Notes: generated by a model from the letters alone, not told the origin. Numbered from the stretch's first letter, positions 44,501 to 53,780 are shown. The stretch: DNA of 64,000 nt from Fulvia fulva (GCF_020509005.1 NC_063013.1:1984001-2048000); one strand, 5' to 3'. Made by a program: numbers and translations.

Positions 44501-44923
44501 CAGTTTGGTAGCCACAACTACCTACTGTACTCAGACCTAACCAGGTCAGAAGCAAGCATAGCAATACAAATCCGCTCTGAACACATCGGAGTCAGGGCAT
44601 ACCTGCATCAGAGAAAAGTCCCAGGTATCGAAGACAAGAGTTGCCCATGCGGCTACCTGTCCCAGAATGTCGAACATAGACTTCTGGTTTGCAAAGAATG
44701 GAGTACAGGGAGAGGTGAATGGAGGGCAAGGGCAAGGAACAGAAACTTCCAAGCCATGATTAGCAATAAGGGAGACCTCCAGAGAATTACAAGGTGGATC
44801 ATCCACCAAGGATTTTTGGAGCAGTTCTCTCTTACTAGGGAAACAGAGAGATGGATTGAGGAGAGAAAGAAGGAGGAGGAGAGCAGGAAGAGGGGGACAA
44901 CTCCAGGGTTGCAGACAAGGTAG
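41537..44923 (+). CDS. LINE-A ORF2: AP endonuclease and reverse transcriptase (intact)
   Basis: A 1,128-residue protein that nicks the target and reverse-transcribes LINE RNA at the nick. Endonuclease/exonuclease/phosphatase domain, 1-230: YNVNKS near the start, Glu 41 (QEPW), Asp 145 and Asn 147 (GDFNLHHP), Asp 224 and His 225 (SSDH). RT, about 450-760: KAPGPDGIP, YRPIALLN, LSLDISGAFDNVSHQRL, GIPQGSTMSP, FVDD at 685-688, LRVLGIWMD. The C-terminus has a CX1C...H...C motif (CPCGYLSQNVEHRLLVC) at about 1036. I see no RNase H domain. It starts at the ATG of an ATGA overlap with ORF1, which suggests termination-reinitiation. It is the only intact LINE polymerase with endonuclease in the window. 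Clade assignment to Tad1-like is inference. Confidence 0.95.
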   Translation: MIETPNLTTIQYNVNKSQHKVQRSFLQALDPKKHLVIAVQEPWINSKSNRPSTANDPRYHTLLAKQGTPRTCMYISKEMATDSWEQIQQEGGDFTSVRLNTNQGSIHIHSVYNPPPSSRSSTQLGTLQQLPDILQSDSQHIVLGDFNLHHPTWGSDFAPAHHFLANRLLSTTQSNNMHLVTPKGLTTWSQRASSSTIDLCFASHDLQQKVTRCWVNQDLESSSDHLPIQVEFETQTQQEGDLEPQLAWKAANWEQIRQDLEQKLAGLETRRLETALDIDQAVAELVRTMQETAAAHTREKKQSLYQKPFWTKECSEKVKAARQARRALTQSHSQEAWDRYNQATRDKKAQIKRDKMLEWRSTVGSITQNPEKMWKLAKWARQPTQDRNMLPQFPNIEDQEGVIQHTLPGKAQALGKHFFGTQVEADLQDLEGSVYPTPLEQSCTVGEGEIKSIIKTLSGNKAPGPDGIPNLFIKTCKDQISPALSNIFSQCMAQGHCPKHFKESLTVVLRKPQKEDYTKLKAYRPIALLNTLGKLLEKIIAERLTNLAEEHGILPEEQMGGRKQRSTLTAVELITEQIKTLWHFGNNKAATLLSLDISGAFDNVSHQRLIHILKQKAIPNWTVQFIQSFLKGRTTRLRLGRYKSDSMPTETGIPQGSTMSPILFLLFMADLPAKLNSRNTSASGFVDDTNILAWSDSTEENCRILQKKHKECEEWARKHGARFAPEKYQLIHFSRARNRHNMQAPITIQGHTTEPSSELRVLGIWMDPKLSWGPQVKKAQARADNNRQSIDRLTASTWGATFAKAKVMYKAIVKPAMLYGAQIWSAQDKIPKRIADPISRAQASCLKKVLGAYKSTPTRVVEMESGSPPAKLYLQGLRYQYAGKTSAYPAQLVIQKAVNKIRSQCTRRHRQARPNPAPQKQQDLQKFKELTEQLHLAQQEQDRRAQGRGSAASQGKRQQSLAERMAGLLWKTEWTRTPQRPGTPKALQQFGSHNYLLYSDLTRSEASIAIQIRSEHIGVRAYLHQRKVPGIEDKSCPCGYLSQNVEHRLLVCKEWSTGRGEWRARARNRNFQAMISNKGDLQRITRWIIHQGFLEQFSLTRETERWIEERKKEEESRKRGTTPGLQTR

Positions 44924-45118
44924 TCAGAGGCTAACCACCATGACACTAGTGCACCCTAATGGAAGGAAAACTGAGAACTCATGGCAAGGAAGCTATTAGA
45001 GAAGGAGAGGAGGTTTTTACCTAGGAATAGGTTTCCTACCTTATGCAGTAACATATATAGACATAAACCCGCATGGGCCGGAGGGCACCACAACGGGTAA
45101 ATGAATCATCTATCTATC
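44924..45118 (+). other. Chimeric LINE 1 3' UTR and ATCT tail
   Basis: It holds CCATGACACTAGTGCACCC shortly after the stop (shared with LINE-D apart from a few bases), a stem region AGG TTTTTACC...GGTTTCCT (about 45008-45036), a GGCCGGAGGGCACCACAAC segment, and the ATCT tail (about 45107-45118). These are likely signals for 3' end recognition by the RT. No poly(A). Confidence 0.75.
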
Positions 45119-45130
45119 TATATAGATGTC
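45119..45130. repeat. Target-site duplication of chimeric LINE 1, right copy
   Basis: TATATAGATGTC, partner of 39903-39914. Copia-2 pol resumes directly after it. Confidence 0.85.
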
Positions 45131-47265
45131 TTTAAGAAGGCTACTTTAGGTAAAAGCATTATTCACATCTACTAGGTACATCTCGAGATCTCTCTTACAC
45201 ACTACTACCATAAATACTCGGAGAGTATTACGTCTAATAGTAGGTGTAAAGGTCTCTTCGAAGTCAACCCTATATTTCTATAAAAACCCTCTTATAACTA
45301 GTCTTGCCTTAAACTTCTTAATAGCTCTACTAATTATTCTTTTTATATTAAAGACCTACCTAGAAGTAATTAGACTCGTACCCTTTAGCGGTACAACTAC
45401 TTCCTAGGTGTTATTACTTACTAAGGCAATAAGTTTGTTCTCGATTACCTCTCTCTATATATGTCCCTATTCGGGGTCTCCTACGGCTACCTTATAGGAC
45501 TTTGGGATTAGCACTTCCTACTAATAGGCTATAGCCTACCTAATAGTAGCAAATGTATATTCTTCTACGTCGTTTAGAATCTCCTCTACCTAGCTTATTA
45601 TAGGGTCTAGATAGAACATCTAGGCGATAAGAGCCTTATAGTGTTTAGCCTTATACTCTTTAAAGTTATTATCTCCGTCCCTCCTTAACCTCTTATTACC
45701 TATAACCTAAGGTGGCGCTAGGTGTTCGGATAGGTCGAACTAAACGACATCTTCTTTTTCTTTTATTAGAGTACCCTAATCTCTAAACTTCTAGTATTCC
45801 CTAATATCCTTTAGGGGAGGGGGAAGTTATATAAATAGCGGTTACTATAGTATTAATGACTTAGGTAGGTTCTGTATAGATCTACCGTTATCGGCCTTCG
45901 ATAGTATTAAAACCGCCTTAATATTTTCTCCTAGCCTTCGTAACGGTGTCTCTAATAATCCCCTATCGGAAAATTTCGCCCTAAAGGGCTTCCTCCTAAT
46001 AGGATTACGCTATAGCGCTCGACTCGGCTAGTTAGTAAAGGTGATACTAAGATCTATATCCCCCCCCTTCTTATTCTTAAACTAGTCGACGTAACTATAC
46101 GCTTTTATAGCTTTTATGTCGGGATCCTAGAATAGCTATTGTTTTGTAGTGTTTTCTAAGTAGCCTATAAACACGGCTTCTTTTCCTCGGTTTATTAACT
46201 TGTCTCTCCTTAAGCCTTGAGGTTAGGCTCTTAGGTCTATATAGACTATAGCTTTATATCCCTAGACGCGGAAATGGTCGACTGACGGTACTTAGCTAGT
46301 AAAGGCTTCTTCTAGTAAAAGAGTAATACTATTAATAATCGGACTATTAGGTAGTCTATTTCTAATTACAGTCTATACTTATAAAGCTTCTAGCTAGAAC
46401 TTAACTAGTATACTAGAGTCTTTAAGTATAGCCCGGACTGTATTCTTAGAGGCTTGAATTGACCTTTCTATAGGTCTATTTTGAAGGGAGTTGTAGGCAT
46501 CAGTTGTGTCTATCTAAGTGCTAAACTCCTTCTCCTACTCTTTTAGTAAGGCGAGAATTTCCTTTATACTATTACTACGGATCGTAGACAGAAAGCACCT
46601 TAACTACCGTTCTACCTAGACCTTCTAATCCCGTAGGGCTATAGGAGCGTCGCTCCTAGCCTTTAAAGGGATTACCTACTTCTTCCTAGAGAAGTTGTCT
46701 ATAATCTTAAGCTAATATTTATATCCTAGCCTAGAGACTACGCCCTGAAAAGGCCTATAGATGTTAATAGAGACAAGGGCTAGCCTTTCTCCTTTTCTCT
46801 CTATAGTAGGTCCCTTAAACTTCCTTATATTAGCAAGGGAGCATACCTTATAACTTAGGTATTTAGAAGGAATAGAGATAGGATCTTTCTTATTAGTAAC
46901 TCTATAAAGGTTTCTTAGCAGTCCCTTACTAAGGTATACACATCTTCTATACTATAGCTCCTACTAATCTTCGGACTTAGTATTAGCTATAGCGGTGCCG
47001 TTACGTTCTTAAGAGAGTATACTAGTATACTATAGCTTAAGAATTTCCGAGATCGAGTAGATAAACGGTACTCCTCCTCAAAGTTTGGTCTAGACAACGG
47101 GTTTACTAGACAAGGATTTTAGGATAAAACTAGGTAGTTAGATAGTAAACTATTAGCTAAACTGATTCTACGAAACAAGACTAACTCTAAGGCTAGGAAC
47201 AAACAAGACATTTTCTAAGACAATTTACTTTCTAGAAGGACTACCTATTACTACACTTCCTATAT
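45131..47265 (-). pseudogene. Copia-2 pol, N-terminal part (integrase and RT start)
   Basis: Minus-strand translation: integrase with LVSINIYRPFQGVVSRLGYKY and IIDNFSRKK (about 46690-46800), a catalytic-core region with STIRSNSIKEIL (about 46540-46600) and SLQNRPIERSI.ASKNTVRA (about 46430-46500); then RT with RVDFEETFTP and EMYLVDVNNAF (about 45130-45240). Active-site residues are partly altered by transitions, and stops are frequent. It continues into 39902 across the LINE insertion. Confidence 0.85.
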
Positions 47266-48942
47266 ATATAGCTTATAGATAGCCACCCCTAACCTTGATC
47301 CACTTCCTCTTTCAAAGAGGCCTTAGTGTCCTTAGTGAATCTTAGTCAGTTATATATAATAAAGCACAAGAGTTAAGTAACTACTCGGATAAGGGGTACT
47401 TGCCCTTAGCTTCTATAGTAGAATAGGCAACCTTATTAACATTATTATCTTCTAATAGTATCTCAGAGTCTAATACGTCGTACTAGGTCGTATAGGCCCT
47501 TATAGGCTTACTAGGGGAGGCCTTTGGCTTGCGGCTCTCCTTTATCTACTTTATAAGGTCCGTTATTACCTTAAGGACATTACGAAGGTTTAGTAGTAAT
47601 GACCTCCTACGAGGTAGTAACGGTTGTCTCTTAGTAGGGTAGGTAACCCTAGCTAGTTTGTCCTTGTTCCTAATAGCCTACTAAGCTGTAGAAAGGTATG
47701 GGCACTTGCTTATAAAATAGTTACTACCGTAGAGATAGTACGTAAGCTTGCCCTAGAAACCCTTCCTAGCAAATATAGCTATCCCTTAATAAGTCATTAA
47801 TTCTTGCTTCTCCCTAAGAATTGCAAGAATGTCTTATAGTAAGAGATTCACGTAGGCATTAATTGTATCGCGAATTGAGCTAAATGAGTCTAGTAGAGCT
47901 ACTAAGAGTTACTAGATCTTCCTGTCCTTAGTCTTAATGTCTTGGAACTAAGGCGAGATTGAAACAGCCCTCCTTATAATTGAGCTAAGCTCCTACTAGG
48001 CGTTATCTATTAACTAGTCCTCTGTCATTACGAAATTGGTGTATTGCTAAAACAAACTTCTTCTAGTAGCGAGAAGTCTTCTCTTATATTTAGCTTTAGC
48101 CTATTCCTATAACTCCTTCGTATACCGGATCTTAGATATTATCTCTTAATTATCTATCGACAGATAGATATATATCTTATATAGGGCTATTACATTATAC
48201 CGTCTATACGATGCCTTCCTTATCGCTTAATCTAAAGGAAGGGATGACTCCGATAATATAGAGGGTGTCGCTATAGATAGGGTTATAGCGGGAATGTCCG
48301 TAATAATGTCTTCGAGGACCTAGTTAACCTGCTTTAATACTAGGTGTATTCTTATTAGCTTGAACTATATTTCGTAGTTCTCTCTTATTAGAATAGGTAC
48401 TACTCTCTTTCTTATAAACCTAGTCTCGTTCTCTATTTTTTGTAAGTTAAGGGACAGGTTGGCTACCGTTAAGTAAAAGGATATATTTGGTCGTACGCGA
48501 ACGGATCGAAATAGGATAAACCGAACGCGAGCTTGATAGCGGAGAGGATAGCTATCCGCCGGGAAGAGGAGGAAAGTCGGTCGGTAAGGATCGTATTAGT
48601 ACTAAGACACTATAGCGTAACTCATTTAGTAGAGGGGGTTTCTAAGACACTACGGCTCTCTTAGAATAAACAGTTAGTCGATACGAACGCGATGTCCGGA
48701 GAGCGACTCTTCTTAGTAAGCTTACCTACTTGTCTAAGGTATTAGTATAGGCTCCCTAACTCGGAGTCTAATAGTACCTTACTAGGCTCTTTTACGTCTT
48801 ATATACACCTATAGCACGGCTATAGCTTCCTATATAAGGCGGGTACGGCCTCTAGTCTACCTTCCTTTTGTTCTAAAGAGGAATAACTCTAATACGACTT
48901 TATCGAGGGTAAAACACCGAGTTACTAACTTAGGCTTATAAC
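47266..48942 (-). pseudogene. Copia-2 gag and leader (decayed)
   Basis: Collinear with 151-1833. By position it encodes Gag and holds the 5' leader. No frame is recognisable. Reading left from 48941, GTTATAAGCCT marks the primer-binding site, a mutated match to the initiator tRNA-Met anticodon region. Confidence 0.65.
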
Positions 48943-49150
48943 CTATTAAATAGGTACGAGTTACGTAGTAGTAGAAGACGGCGGATTATATAAAAGACGA
49001 AGAAGGACCTAATAGGATAGCGTATATCTATATATAGTATCGCTAGTATTAGTAGTATAGGTAGATACTAGGTGTCCGGATGTTTACTAGCCTATAGGCT
49101 AGCAAACCCTAGTTAAGTGATCTAGTCATATAACACACCCACACCTATAT
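48943..49150 (-). repeat. Copia-2 5' LTR, truncated
   Basis: It matches 1834-2071 and 38424-38661 until about 49150, where about 30 bp of its outer end are missing and replaced by ten unrelated bases and the second chimeric LINE. Confidence 0.8.
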
Positions 49151-49160
49151 ATATAACGTT

Positions 49161-50239
49161 GGTCGACGACGAGAATCACCTGTACGTGGTGTCGGCTACG
49201 AACCTCTCGTCTAGCTACGAGAGAGCCAAGTATTCTCACGCTGGAGCGTCGTGGGCGCGGCGGGCGCGCAACGTAGGCGAAGCCGCGGCGAACAGAGGAC
49301 TACCAGCAAAACGGGTATGAAAACCATCCGACGAGCGTGTACTCGTGTCGGGAGCGAGTCCCTCTTCTTTCTACGTGTAAGAAGGGCGCGGAACCGTGGC
49401 CTATACGCTCGACAGGACACCTCTGGTATGAGTGCAGAATTTTCACCTCCGGAGACCGCAAACCGAGCGGGCTGAGCGACGAACATTGGACGAGCAGACT
49501 ACAGAACAACAACTGAGCGGACTATGCAACGGCGTCGAGCGGACTACGAAACAATCTGGTGTTTGCCAGCGGGCAATGCGGTGGGTAGGTGGACACGCGA
49601 CGAAGCCTATAAGGGCCTGTTGAACACCCGGTATGGGAACGAGGGTTTTGCCTAAGGCACTGCCTGTCCCGCTACACAACGCACCTAGTCTGACATGGTA
49701 GATTGCGACGAGGAAAAGACGATAGCCTGAGCAAGGAAAAGACGGCTGTTAGGACGGGGAAAAGACGTACAATGCAAGTGGATTAGTTCTGTGATCGGGG
49801 AGGATCGAGGGCAGGGTGATAAGGAACTTCATATTGGTTAGTAGGTGGAAACGCAAGGAGTACGCTGCCCGGCGTGGTGTGTGCCCCGAGCAAACCTGCG
49901 AGGCATGGACGGCCGCTTTCTAGAGATAGGCTGCGGTAACGCGAAGGGCGTCAAAACCTGGGGCGTGGTGTACACTGGCAGCGACGGCTGACACTGTCTG
50001 TACAGCCCGAGAGGACGGATGCGCATGTCGGTCAATAGAGAGCACTAAAGGGCTTAGGCCTATGGAGGTGGATATTGGCTTAAGGAGCAAACAGGGAGGG
50101 AGGGCGTAGAGGGAAGCTTTTGCTCCGGGCTAACCTCTCGAAACGAGGCTACACGGTGGTGCTAGATGAGTGGGAAAGCGCGGTTAAGACTTGTCACCTT
50201 ATCTCGTAGCTAGCTTGCTAAATACGATTCCTTCCTTGC
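49161..50239 (+). other. Mobile leader module, copy 2 (WEIRD-like)
   Basis: Second copy of the leader, same first base, same last base and same length as 39916-40994, with no indels seen. Here it is joined to LINE-D instead of LINE-A. The short repeats GAGCGGACTA and GGAAAAGACG are kept. Confidence 0.8.
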
Positions 50240-50280
50240 TTACGGACATCGACCCGAGCACATACCCGGAACCCCTGGAC

Positions 50281-52311
50281 ATGGATTGGGCGGTTAGCCC
50301 TAACACAGTAACAGGAGTCATAAGTAAGCTAAAGGGACGAAAAGCCCCAGGCCCAGACAGGATACCAAACGTACTGCTAAAAGAGTGTAGAGAAGAGATC
50401 GCGCCGAGCCTTGCAAACCTATTTACCGCGTGCCTACGGCTAGGGTATCACCCGAAGCCGTACAGAGAGTCTATGACAGTAGTGCTACGCAAGCCACAGA
50501 AGGAAGACTATACTCAGCCCAAGTCGTACAGACCAATAGCACTTCTAAATACGATAGGGAAGGTCCTAGAAAAGATAGTAGCCCAGAGACTTACGCAGCT
50601 TGCCGAGGACAACCACGTACTCCCAGCAACACAGATGGGGGGAAGAAGCCAGCGATCGACACTAACAGCAATGGAGCTAATTACGGAGCAAATCCAGACC
50701 CTCTGGCACTACGGCAGGAACCGAGCGGCGTCCTTACTATCCCTCGACATCGCAGGGGCCTTCGACAACGTCTCACACCAAAGGCTAATACATATCCTAC
50801 AGCAGAAAGGCATCCCCCAGTGGGCAACGTCGTTCGTCTTCTCCTTTCTCCAGGAACGGACGACATACCTAGTCCTAGGAAGGTACACGTCCGACCCGGT
50901 GAAGGCAGAGACTGGAATACCTCAGGGATCTACTCTCTCCCCTATCCTGTTTCTAATATTTATGTCGGATCTAATCCCCCTACTCACCTCTCCGCAAACC
51001 TCAGCATCGGGGTTCGTAGACGATACAAACATCCTAGCCTGGTCAGACTCGACAGAAGAGAACTGTCGCCTCCTTGAAGATAGGCACAAGAAATGCGAGG
51101 AGTGGGCAAAGAAGCATGGTGCCCGGTTCGCCCCTGAAAAGTACCAACTTATACACTTCAGTAAAGCGAGAACACACCATAATATGAAGGCGGCGGTAAG
51201 AATCCAAGGCTACGAGACCAAGCCATCAGCGGAGCTACGAGTACTAGGGATCTGGCTCGACCCGAAGCTAAGCTGGAATGTACAGATTAAGAAAGCCCAG
51301 AGTCGAGCGCAAGTCAATGAAGCCTCGATAAAGAGGCTTACGGCATCTACATGGGGAGCAACATTCGACAAGGCAAGAGTAATGTATAAGGCGATCGTCA
51401 GACCAGCTATGTTGTACGGGGCACAGATTTGGGGAACAGGAGGCGCAGGCAAGCCGATCCCGAAACGGATAGAGCAACCCCTAAACAGGACACAGGCAGG
51501 CAACCTACGTAGGGTACTAGGCGCATACAAGACAACGTCAACAAGCACGGTAGAAATGGAGACAGGAATACCACCAATCGGCCAGTACATCCGGGGAATG
51601 AGAATTCAATACGCGGCAAAGACGACAGGTTACCTAGCACAAACCACGATCCAGGAGGCAAAGAATAAGATAGAAAGCCGCTACCGGAGAGGGGCAGGAT
51701 ATAGGACAAGCCAAAAAGAGGATGACCTTACGACCTTTACGGCCGTACAGACAAGCACCGAATGGCTAGCACGAAAGGAGGAGGAGCGTAGGACTCGCCA
51801 GGCCGGCGGGAGCAAGGCTAAGACCCAAAACCTAGCGGAACAGATAGCGAGCTGCCTATGGGAGCAGGACTGGAAAAGGAAGCCCCCTAAGACAACAGGC
51901 CCGATAGCGCTCCGAGCCTTCCAGAGACACAATTACCAGCTATATAGGGACCTGACAAGGGCCGAAGCAAGCATAGCGATCCAAATCAGGTCCGAACACA
52001 TTGGATTAAGGGCCTACCTGTTCAGAAGACGCGCACTAGACATCTATAGCCCAGCCTGCCAGTGTGGCTACCCATCGCAAAACCCAGAACATATGCTACT
52101 ACGATGCCCGCAGTGGGCGAGAGGCAGGGGAAATTGGAGGCACCAAGCGGGAAGGAGAGACTACAAGTCAATTATTAGGGACAAAGGCAACATTCGCCGA
52201 ATCTCTCGGTGGATACTACAGCAGGGATACCTCCAGCAGTTTAGCCTCGCGAGCGAGACGGAGGAGTGGATAGACAAGAGGCGGAAGCGAGGGGGGTTGC
52301 AGATAGGGTAG
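50281..52311 (+). CDS. LINE-D ORF2 fragment: reverse transcriptase without endonuclease
   Basis: An open frame of 676 residues from the first ATG (LDMDWAV); LINE-D coding sequence itself begins at 50240, and the open frame runs back into the leader without an ATG. RT motifs: KAPGPDRIPNVLLK, YRPIALLNTIGK, GGRSQRSTLTAMEL, SLDIAGAFDNVSHQRLI, GIPQGSTLSPILF, GFVDDTNILAWSDS, LRVLGIWLDPKLS; the C-terminal zinc-finger-like motif is CQCGYPSQNPEHMLLRC. The endonuclease domain is missing, so any product could polymerise but not nick its target. It is related to LINE-C (25242) and, more distantly, LINE-A. Whether it is translated is unknown. Confidence 0.85.
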   Translation: MDWAVSPNTVTGVISKLKGRKAPGPDRIPNVLLKECREEIAPSLANLFTACLRLGYHPKPYRESMTVVLRKPQKEDYTQPKSYRPIALLNTIGKVLEKIVAQRLTQLAEDNHVLPATQMGGRSQRSTLTAMELITEQIQTLWHYGRNRAASLLSLDIAGAFDNVSHQRLIHILQQKGIPQWATSFVFSFLQERTTYLVLGRYTSDPVKAETGIPQGSTLSPILFLIFMSDLIPLLTSPQTSASGFVDDTNILAWSDSTEENCRLLEDRHKKCEEWAKKHGARFAPEKYQLIHFSKARTHHNMKAAVRIQGYETKPSAELRVLGIWLDPKLSWNVQIKKAQSRAQVNEASIKRLTASTWGATFDKARVMYKAIVRPAMLYGAQIWGTGGAGKPIPKRIEQPLNRTQAGNLRRVLGAYKTTSTSTVEMETGIPPIGQYIRGMRIQYAAKTTGYLAQTTIQEAKNKIESRYRRGAGYRTSQKEDDLTTFTAVQTSTEWLARKEEERRTRQAGGSKAKTQNLAEQIASCLWEQDWKRKPPKTTGPIALRAFQRHNYQLYRDLTRAEASIAIQIRSEHIGLRAYLFRRRALDIYSPACQCGYPSQNPEHMLLRCPQWARGRGNWRHQAGRRDYKSIIRDKGNIRRISRWILQQGYLQQFSLASETEEWIDKRRKRGGLQIG

Positions 52312-52507
52312 TCATCAGGGCAGGCCCATGACACTAGCGTACCCCTAACAAGGGAAATTTAAGACGACAACGAGGAGGAAAAGACAGGCGGGAAGGAGGA
52401 GGGGTTTTCACCAACACGGTTTCCCCTCTATATATACAAAAACAAGATAGCATAGCTGCATAGGCCAAAGGGCACTACAACAGCTTAATGAAATATCTAT
52501 CTATCTA
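52312..52507 (+). other. LINE-D 3' UTR and ATCT tail
   Basis: CCATGACACTAGCGTACCCC follows the stop; a stem GAGGGG...CCCCTC with TTCACC lies at about 52398-52428; AGGGCACTACAAC precedes the tail. Shared layout with LINE-A and LINE-B. The tail is ATCT repeats (about 52495-52507). Confidence 0.75.
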
Positions 52508-52562
52508 ATTAGTTACCTATAGCCTCTTTAAGAGTAATACTTATCTATTCTAGATAGATATA

Positions 52563-53694
52563 ACGTGCTTTACTACCGAGCGGGCTATACTACTAAGAGG
52601 GCTACTTTTACTAAGAACTATACTACTTCTACTTTAATTACGACGGTATCTTAATACGACGACATCCTATAGAATCGTTACTATAAGGATAATTCCTCTT
52701 TAGATTCTTCGCTATCTAGCGAGTCTACTTAATAGGTACGTACGTTATACCCCGACTTGCTATATTACTTATAGCGTTATAGCCTTAGTACTAGCTAAAC
52801 ACTATCTAGCGACTCTCTACTCACTTCTTACCGCCTAGTATCCTCTAGAGGTATCAATTACGACGCCTTATCGAAGGTTAGAGACCCTCTAGACTAAATG
52901 TACTTACGCTTTCGTGCTTTCCGCTATATAAGACCTCGTTAGACTTACGTAGCTTACTAATCTAGCTTCGTATAAGAGCTATCTAATACGCTATCTCTCT
53001 ACTCCCTCTCTATTGCCCTATTAAACGACCTTCCTCTTTCTACTACGCCTTTCTAAACCCGTAACGACGCTCTAAGATATAATAACGCCTATTATAAACC
53101 CTGTCTTGTCAAAGTTATAGGTGTCCTAGTTAAGGATGCTATACTTCTCCTTTATATTACGTATAAGTAAGAACTACTTCTCGATAACGTCTAGATCTTC
53201 TATTAGGGCTCGCTAACGATCGTATCTACGTGTTATACAAATCTTTAGCTTACGATACCGCCTAATAAACCTGTCTATCTAATTTAGACTAGTAGGCTTA
53301 AGACCCTTTTCTTATAGTAATAAATCGGCTATTGCTCTTATACTAGCCTTTAATAGCGGGAAACCTCTAAGATCTAGCTCGAGTATATACTTTAGTATTA
53401 CCCTCTCTTCTAGCTCTATAAGCTTCTTCGAATTAGGCTCGTAGTCACCCCGAGGAGGTCGTCTATTGAATCGATACCGTAGTATAGTTCGAGACGCGTC
53501 GTATACCTTTATAGTAAGTCGATCCGTAATTATCGCGTCGCGTTTCGTGGCCTAGACAGCTAAGGTCAGTTTGGCCTCGTTTTAAGACAATATACGCTAT
53601 AATAGTAGTTATATAGCTATATCTATAGAAGTAGTATAGTCCTTAGTAAAAGTAGCCCGCTCGGTAGTATAGCCCGCTTAGTAGTAAAGTACGT
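52563..53694 (-). mobile_element. Fot1/pogo-like DNA transposon, copy 1 (1,132 bp)
   Basis: Bounded by TA (52561-52562 and 53695-53696) and by inverted repeats of about 68 bp starting ACGTGCTTTACTAC or ACGTACTTTACTAC, with an internally repeated AGCGGGCTATACTAC unit. It is the reverse complement of 62424-63555 at the same length. Transposase remnants lie on the minus strand (about 52988-53618), lacking the C-terminal catalytic part, so it is a non-autonomous deletion derivative. It sits in a Copia-1-family LTR. Confidence 0.88.
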
Positions 53695-53769
53695 TATATA
53701 ATATATAGTCTGCTTTTAAAATACCCTTTATAAGCCTATATAATAACTTTCTATACTTCTAACGTAATA

Positions 53770-53780
53770 GTTATAAGCCC
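53770..53780 (+). promoter_or_regulatory. Primer-binding site of decayed Copia-1 relative
   Basis: GTTATAAGCCC directly after the LTR, equal to the Copia-1 half-tRNA site except for one G to A transition in a TG context. Confidence 0.75.

Larger units (their letters stand above)
39915..45118 (+). mobile_element. Chimeric LINE 1: leader fused to LINE-A, intact ORF2
   Basis: A 5.2-kb plus-strand element inserted in Copia-2 pol. The first 1,079 bp are a leader not found in the two ordinary LINE-A copies; from 40995 on the sequence is LINE-A, beginning inside ORF1. The 12-bp target duplication lies outside the leader on one side and outside the LINE tail on the other, so leader and LINE integrated together. 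It is nearly free of RIP damage and has an intact endonuclease-RT frame. Confidence 0.93.
38424..49150 (-). mobile_element. Decayed Ty1/copia element Copia-2, split by chimeric LINE
   Basis: A minus-strand copia with 3' LTR at 38424-38661, RNase H and RT up to 39902, interruption by a 5.2-kb chimeric LINE (39915-45118), then the rest of pol (45131-47265), gag and leader (47266-48942) and a truncated 5' LTR (48943-49150). Without the LINE it would be about 5.5 kb. It is of a different family from Copia-1 but keeps a half-tRNA-type primer site: GTTATAAGCCT, reading left from 48941. No open frame remains. Confidence 0.88.
49161..52507 (+). mobile_element. Chimeric LINE 2: leader fused to 5'-truncated LINE-D
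   Basis: 3.35 kb on the plus strand: the same 1,079-bp leader followed directly by LINE-D ORF2 from just before the RT domain, then its 3' UTR and an ATCT tail. It is little mutated. No target duplication is visible: the left flank is Copia-2 LTR, the right flank is the inside of a Copia-1-family LTR, so flanks come from different elements. Either the flanks have recombined or a deletion removed one side. Confidence 0.88.

Noticed and set aside
41342..44946. Many open frames on the minus strand across the chimeric LINE (Leu/Ser/Cys-rich proteins)
   Set aside because: They mirror the ORF1/ORF2 coding strand, recur in every LINE-A copy and have the composition of antisense shadow frames.
50191..50280. 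Start of the LINE-D frame inside the leader
   Set aside because: The codon there is TTG; a eukaryotic start is not supported, so the first ATG at 50281 was used.
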